This document shows positions 58,600 to 64,000 of a DNA stretch of 64,000 bases, piece after piece. Origin of the DNA: Gymnothorax reevesii. Taxonomy: Eukaryota > Chordata > Actinopteri > Anguilliformes > Muraenidae. The notes beneath the pieces are model-generated. The model worked only from the letters and a program-made list of their open reading frames with translations. It did not search any database and was not told the DNA's origin. The DNA is taken from positions 46,963,120 to 47,027,119 of the forward strand of contig CM056583.1 of assembly GCA_029721435.1 (NCBI GenBank), in the 5' to 3' direction. The position numbers and the translations under genes were made by a program. How positions within the stretch are numbered: position 1 is the first letter of the stretch; each line of letters starts with the position of its first letter.

Positions 58600-59345
58600 G
58601 CCCCCATCACTTCATACACACACTCTCTTATCAAAACCTAAACTGATGTTTCATACGCATATCGAAAATTTGACAAAAAGACTGAGATGTAAAATGCGTC
58701 TCATATTAAAAAAATGGGGCTTGCTTCAGTTTTGAAAGTAAGAAAGTTGTGCATTCAATGATACTCCTCCATGCTTGATTTTGGAGATGTAGTTTACAGA
58801 AATGCTCCCACGTCTGTTTAAAAACCCTTAGATTCGGTTTACCAAATCTCTGAAATGTTTTTTTGTGGTCTTGACTTCCGCACACACCAATGTACCTTTT
58901 ACAAGTCAGTAGGATGAGAGTCATTGAAATCTAAACAAAACTACCCTTGCTTTTTATTTGCTTATGAATGTACTTTATTTAAAATCCCTCCACATCTTGC
59001 ATCTTTACTTACAAGTGGGTTGCTATGAGACATGGTCACAGTACTTATTATGTCTAGATGTTCTTCATGTTGAAATAGAGCTGGGTAAGACTGCTCTGTG
59101 TTATAATAGTCCTAACACCTGGAATCAACTGCAAGATGAGCCGAAACTGAATGAATTAGTTCATTTTGGATATTTAAAAAAACTGGCCAAATCATTTTAT
59201 AAAGAGAACTGTTCTTACTCAAAGAGATTTTTATTTTAAATTTTATGTTGACAATTCTATTTATTTCTACTCTGATTTCCTTTTAACATGCTGTATTTTT
59301 ATTGTTTTTAATGCAGGGCCCGGCTGAAAAGAAGACTTTAGTCTC
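58600..59345 (+). mobile_element. LINE 3' fragment: end of ORF2 plus 3' tail
   Basis: Plus-strand pieces read like the C-terminal part of an L2/Rex1-type non-LTR reverse transcriptase: HIENLTKRLRCKMR (58.65-58.70 kb), SMLDFGDVVYRNAPTSV (58.77-58.82 kb), RTHQCTFYKSVG, then LGKTALCYNSPNTWNQLQ (59.08-59.13 kb). The 3' tail with GACTTTAGTCTCGGCCAGGG and an (AC)n run follows. The frame shifts several times and the 5' part is missing. It is inactive. Confidence 0.8.
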
Positions 59346-59382
59346 GGCCAGGGCCTTGCTTAAATCAGTCTTAAATAACTGG

Positions 59383-59385
<3 letters not shown>

Positions 59386-59433
<48 letters not shown>

Positions 59434-59435
59434 CA
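59386..59435. repeat. (AC)n microsatellite
   Basis: About 24 AC units with one G interruption, directly after the LINE 3' tail. Simple repeats often arise from LINE tails, so the two may be linked. Confidence 0.92.
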
Positions 59436-60393
59436 ATACGCTTTGTTCCAGGATATTTTTGCTCTTTAATGCACAAAGAGTATTGTTGGAGGACACATTG
59501 ACGATGAAACCCACACTGCAAACCCTAATAGTGTGGTAAACTCTAATGTTTTGTGGAAACCGATTTGCTCAAAAAGAAATTATGCAGGCAAACTTAATTG
59601 CATTGTGTGGAAGGAACTTAAAGAAAATAAACGTATGCAAAAAATAATTTTACCTTAAGTGCTGTGATCTTACAAAAATGGATTTAGTCATCCTTGTTGA
59701 TGCTAAGAATTTATGATGCAGTGAAACTGATCTGTGCAAAAGGCCAGATAAAGCTCCGTGTTTTGCATTTTTATCCAAAAATATTTTTATCTTGAAAATT
59801 TTTCATTTTGCCAAAAGACCAAATAAGGTTTTACATTTTACATTCCTTTTGCGTCTCCTTCAATTCAGCATCTTGAGCATCTATTTGTGTGATTGGTTGA
59901 CATGGTATATGTCCCCCCCTCCCCCAATGCTGTCGTGTTTCCTGCACAATAATGCCATGCTTAATGAGTCAAGCAAGACCTTTGCATGTGATGCCCCCTG
60001 GAGTGGAGCTTTGTACTTTTTTAGCTGCAAAAATGTAAAAATAGAAGGCAGAGAGATATTCAGAATAGAATTCTACGGCTGAAACTTATTTATCTGAAAA
60101 CCCTCACATCTCTACAAAATAGTTCTATAAAACAAGGTCTTTCCTTTTTAAATTATGTTCTTTCACTCTCTTTTCCATCATTATGAAGCTATAAATATGT
60201 CTGTTGTCCATTGTACAAACATATTGAATATGGGCCTTGAATAAATCACCTGTCACACAACATTCTTGTATGGAACTGTCCAATAGAGTAACAGGTGGGC
60301 AGCATAATGGTTTCATAAAAATTGGGAAGAGCACTTATTTGATTTGGCAAAACTGACCTGCCAGACACATCATCGAATAAAAAAAATGATATA
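59436..60393. other. No gene recognised
   Basis: This non-coding spacer has one 96-residue open frame (59792-60082) without recognisable domains. The target TA of the next transposon is at 60392-60393. Confidence 0.5.
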
Positions 60394-62319
60394 CAGTGCT
60401 GTGAAAATGTATTTTCCCCCTTCCCGATTACTTACTTTTTTGCATATTTGTTTCAGATCATCAAATAAATTTTAAGATGAGACAACGATAATATGGGTAA
60501 AGACAAAATGCATTTTTTAATGGTGATTTCATTTATTAAGGGAAAAGGCTATCCATACCTACCTGGCCCTATGTGAAAAAGTAATTGTGCCCTAAACCTA
60601 ATAAGTAGTTGTGGCACCCTTCGAGACAACAACTGCAATCAAGCGTTTGCAATAACTGGTAATGAGTCTTTCACATCACTGTGGAGGAATTGTGGCCCAC
60701 TCTTCTTTGCGGAATAATTTTAATTCAGCCACTTTGGAGGGTTTTTGAGCATGAGGTCATGCCACAGTAATCTCAATCAGATTTAAGTCCGGACTTTGGC
60801 TAGACCACTCCAAAACCTTCATTTTTGTTTTTTCAGAGGTGGACTTGCTGGTGTGTTTTGGATCATTGCCCTGCTGCATAACCCAGGTGCGCTTGAGCTT
60901 GAGGTCACAAACTGATGGTTGGACATTCTCCTTCAGGATTTTCTGGTAGAGAGCAGAAGTCATGGTTCCATCAATTACGGCAAGTCCTCCAGGTCCTGAA
61001 GCTGCAAATCAGCTCCAGACCATCACAATATCACCACCATGTTTGACTGTTGGTATAATGTTCTATTTAAGAAACGCTGTGTTAGTTTTACACCAGAAGT
61101 AACGGGATGCTCACCTTCCAAAAAAATTGACTTCTTTCTTGTCAGTCCGCAGAATATTTTCTCAAAAGTCTTTGGGATCATCAAGATGCTTGACAAATAT
61201 GAGATGAGCCTTTGTGGTTTTTTTTTTTGGTCAGCGGTGGTTTTTGCCTTGAAACTTTCCCATGGATGCCATTTTTGCCCAGTCTCTTTCTTTTTGTTGA
61301 ATCATGAACACTGACTTTGACTGAGGAAAGTGAGGCCTGCACTTCTTTAGATGTTGTTCTGGGTTCTTTTCTGACCTCCTGGATGAGTCGTCAATGCGCT
61401 TTTGGAGTAATTTTGGTGGGCCGGCCACTCCTGGGAAGGTTCACTACTGTTCCAAGTTTTCAACAGTTATGGATAATGGCTCTCACCATGGTTAGCTGGA
61501 GTCCCAAAGCCTTAGAAATGGCTTTGTAACCCTTTCCAGACTGATAGGTGTCAATGACTTTGTTTCTCATCTGTTCTTGAATTTCTTTAGATCGCAGCAT
61601 GATATGTTGCTGTTTGAGATGTTTTAGCCTACTTCACTTTGTCAGACAGGTTCTATTTAAGTGATTTCTTGATTCAACAGGTCTGGCAGTAATCAGGCCT
61701 GGGTGTGGCCAGTGAAATTGAAGTCAAGTAATGTGGTTAATCACAGTTAATTCGTGATTTAACGGGGGGTTGGGGGTGAAATTACTTTTTCATAGGCCCA
61801 AATAGGTTTGGATAGCTTCCTTCCCTTAATAAATAAAATCATCATTTAAAAACTACATTTTGTATTTACCCAGGTTATATTTGTCTAATATTACAATTAG
61901 TTTAACTAGAACGGGCGCTCGGTAGAGCGCATACGCCACTGAATCCCTCGCCACTGGCGTTGGTTTCATGCCGATCGGATAAAAATTGACCGAGATATGG
62001 CCGAAAGTCGGTTTTGACCTTTTCGTGGCCTTGACCTTGACCTTTGACCCGATCACTCCCAAAATCTAATCGATTGATCCTCAGGTCATGCCAAATCAAC
62101 CCACCAAATTTTATGAAATTCCATTTGGTACTTTTTGAGTTATTCAATACACATATATACACACAGACAGACACACAAACAAATAAATACACGGGGATCA
62201 AAACATTACCTTCGTCAGCGAAGTCGCTGGCGAAGGTAATGATCCGAAACATTTAAGTGTGACAAACATGCAAAAAAATAAGAAATCAGGAAAGGGGCAC
62301 ATACTTTTCCACAGTACTG
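60394..62319 (-). mobile_element. Tc1-like transposon carrying a later insertion
   Basis: The left end CAGTGCTGTGAAAATGTATT and the right end (mirrored CAGTACTGTGGAAAAGTATG) are flanked by TA (60392-60393 and 62320-62321). The transposase is on the minus strand: QQGNDPKHTSKST and LEWSSQSPDLNLIE (60.76-60.90 kb) are the second and third catalytic-Asp regions. Stops and shifts interrupt it. It belongs to the family of the 12.8-kb copy. A 337-bp repeat (61904-62240) interrupts its right terminal region. Confidence 0.88.
61904..62240 (+). mobile_element. Inserted repeat with terminal hairpin
   Basis: It begins AACTAGAACGGGCGCTCGG and ends in a strong hairpin at 62205-62240: ATTACCTTCG on the left is the complement of the closing CGAAGGTAAT, with CAGCGA and TCGCTG inside. 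The tandem-like TGACCTTGACC motif near 62030 recurs in other repeats of the window. Its ends match, in the opposite orientation, those of the insertion at 15646-15926. The surrounding Tc1 sequence resumes immediately on the right (GATCCGAAACATTTAAGTG). Confidence 0.7.
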
Positions 62320-62321
62320 TA

Positions 62322-64000
62322 TGTTATTTATTTGAGAGGGATGGATGCAAGTGAGACAGTCAGTCTGCAGAAGAACAGTGGCAAGTTTTCCACTCTGCTT
62401 GGAACAAGTAAAAAGCCGATCATCTTACACAACTATAGCACAACAGGACAGTGTCAAAAAAATTTTAGGTAACGCATAGTCGCAAAATATATTGGTTTTA
62501 TTTAGTTTTTAACCATTTATAACTCTGTTAAGTATATTTCTCAGTTATTAGAAATGTGTAATTTAATAGTTTTTTTTTAATGAAATTGCTTTAAATATGC
62601 CTACGACTTTTGTACAGTACTAGATAGATAGTATTACTGCCCTGATTGCAATGTAGATTATGTCAAACAGTTCTAGCAAAACCTGCTCAAAAATTTGAGT
62701 TCCTAGAAGCCATACTACAAGTACAAGGAGTAATGGATTCTGTAGGATGATCTGATATAATCAAGAGTACAAACGATCAAAACTAAAAATTAAGAACAGA
62801 AATCGAGCAATCCCTTGATGTCATATTGTTAGCACATTGGTTGTTTAGTTTTTTGTTATAAGCATATGAATGTTGCAAATTATGCAAGCTGGCATGTTAC
62901 ATAAAACAGTCCCAAGCATCATGAATCTTCTGGAGAAGGATGTATGGGGGAAAAGTGACAGGGGACATGGCACTAATTTACAAAACAGAGGAAGAGCACT
63001 GAGATTCTTTTGGCTGCTGACTTTGGGCTCTCGAGGAGTGGCTGGTTGTGTCTGCTGTGGTCTAATATGCATATGTTTGTATAGCTCCTTTTCCTGCATG
63101 ACACAATAAATATTATCTACCCTTGCCATATAATTATTTTTCATTCCATTTTCAGGGATATGCAGTTTTTAATGATAAAGGAAAGCAACCTTTCTTGTTG
63201 AGTGAAGGAAATTATGTTTAGAGCACTCCTGGATTGGAACCTTCAGGTGTTTATACATCAAGCAAATTAGTAGTATTTTATGTCTGTCAAGAGCAAATGT
63301 TCCCAAAAGTAAAACACCTTCCCAAGTCTGATTCTAGCCAACAGTCAGTGAATGTCACCGCCATGGTGAAAACATTGATGCATAAAAATGATCGTGAATT
63401 CTCAAATGACACTTCTGATGCAGCTGAACTTACTATAGGATATTATAAAGCTGTTTGTTTTTTAAAAAAGCAAACAAATATGTGACAGAATTACAGAATT
63501 CTTGAAAAACTCAATATTGATATATTATATGCCTTCCATACTTATGTCGAGGTTGCCTCAGGACCGCAGAGCCGAAGTGTATGGTTGAATTGAACAGGAG
63601 TTTATTTGCGGGTGTTATGGTTCTGTGTTTGGTTCCATGTCTTTTCTTTATTCTTTTTGCTTATTATACATCCCAGTTTTCTGTTCATGCCATTTCAGTA
63701 TTCATTGCTCTTGTCACCCCTGTCTAGTGATCAGTTTGGTTCAGTCCGTTCTCCCAGTTTGTTTGCTTACATGTTTCGGGTCATTTCAATGGTTTCTGGG
63801 GTTTCATTTTATTACTATAATTCTTGTTTACTTCCTTCGCCTTGCTTTCCTTAATTACTAATAATACAAGCATTTATATTTTGCATCATAGTTTACTAAC
63901 GTAACTATATATTACTAACTTACTAACAAGCACTTGGGTTAATTTGTAAAGCTGCACCGCTACAAATTACCACTAATTCAATCTCAGCTCTCGCCCCGTT
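62322..64000. other. No gene recognised
   Basis: No exon or paired repeat ends are recognised up to the right edge. Short open frames at 63234-63485 and 63606-63861 carry no domain I can name. The sequence is AT-rich and ordinary. Confidence 0.5.

Overview
This window is vertebrate, almost certainly teleost fish, nuclear DNA. It has two intron-bearing vertebrate genes, a sparse gene layout, and a dense layer of fish-type repeats: several Tc1-like transposons, hAT and piggyBac-type short elements, LINE 3' ends, a tyrosine-recombinase retrotransposon and many microsatellites. No bacterial operon, CRISPR array, rRNA gene or convincing tRNA gene was seen.

Genes. (1) The 5' part of herc1, the giant HECT/RCC1 E3 ligase, lies on the minus strand. 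A large first coding exon (7554 down to 6592) and a second (3457 down to 3362) join in phase 0, and the gene continues off the left edge. A CpG-richer stretch with a perfect minus-strand splice donor at 30.6 kb may be its promoter and non-coding first exon; this is inference. (2) A complete three-exon esm1 gene (endocan, a secreted proteoglycan) lies on the plus strand: 49196-49502, 50590-50748 and 52292-52380. It encodes 184 residues, the same length as human ESM1, with 18 cysteines in the expected region. If the promoter call is right, the two genes are divergently transcribed, about 18 kb apart.

Layout. 0.2-1.2 kb: tandem repeats. 3.4-7.6 kb: herc1 exons, with a Tc1 relic and a piggyBac-type short element in the intron. 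7.6-30.6 kb: a long non-coding stretch, probably herc1 intron 1, with a Tc1 copy, a foldback element with about 235-bp arms, small inverted-repeat elements, and a hAT-like element carrying a 150-bp tandem array. 31.3-33.3 kb: a terminal-inverted-repeat element full of short internal repeats, then a second repeat block. 34.1-39.3 kb: a degraded Ngaro/PAT-type retrotransposon with textbook split direct repeats (A1-internal-B1A2-B2), itself hit by a hAT-type element and a LINE tail. 40.5-41.4 kb: a nest of three short elements. 42.6-47.1 kb: three Tc1-like elements, one nested in another. 49.2-53.2 kb: esm1, with an unusual 1.2-kb element in intron 2. 53.2-64 kb: no gene recognised; a LINE fragment, and another Tc1 element carrying an inserted repeat.

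The most notable structure is the split-direct-repeat retrotransposon. Reverse transcriptase, RNase H and tyrosine recombinase motifs can still be read, and the order of later insertions can be deduced.
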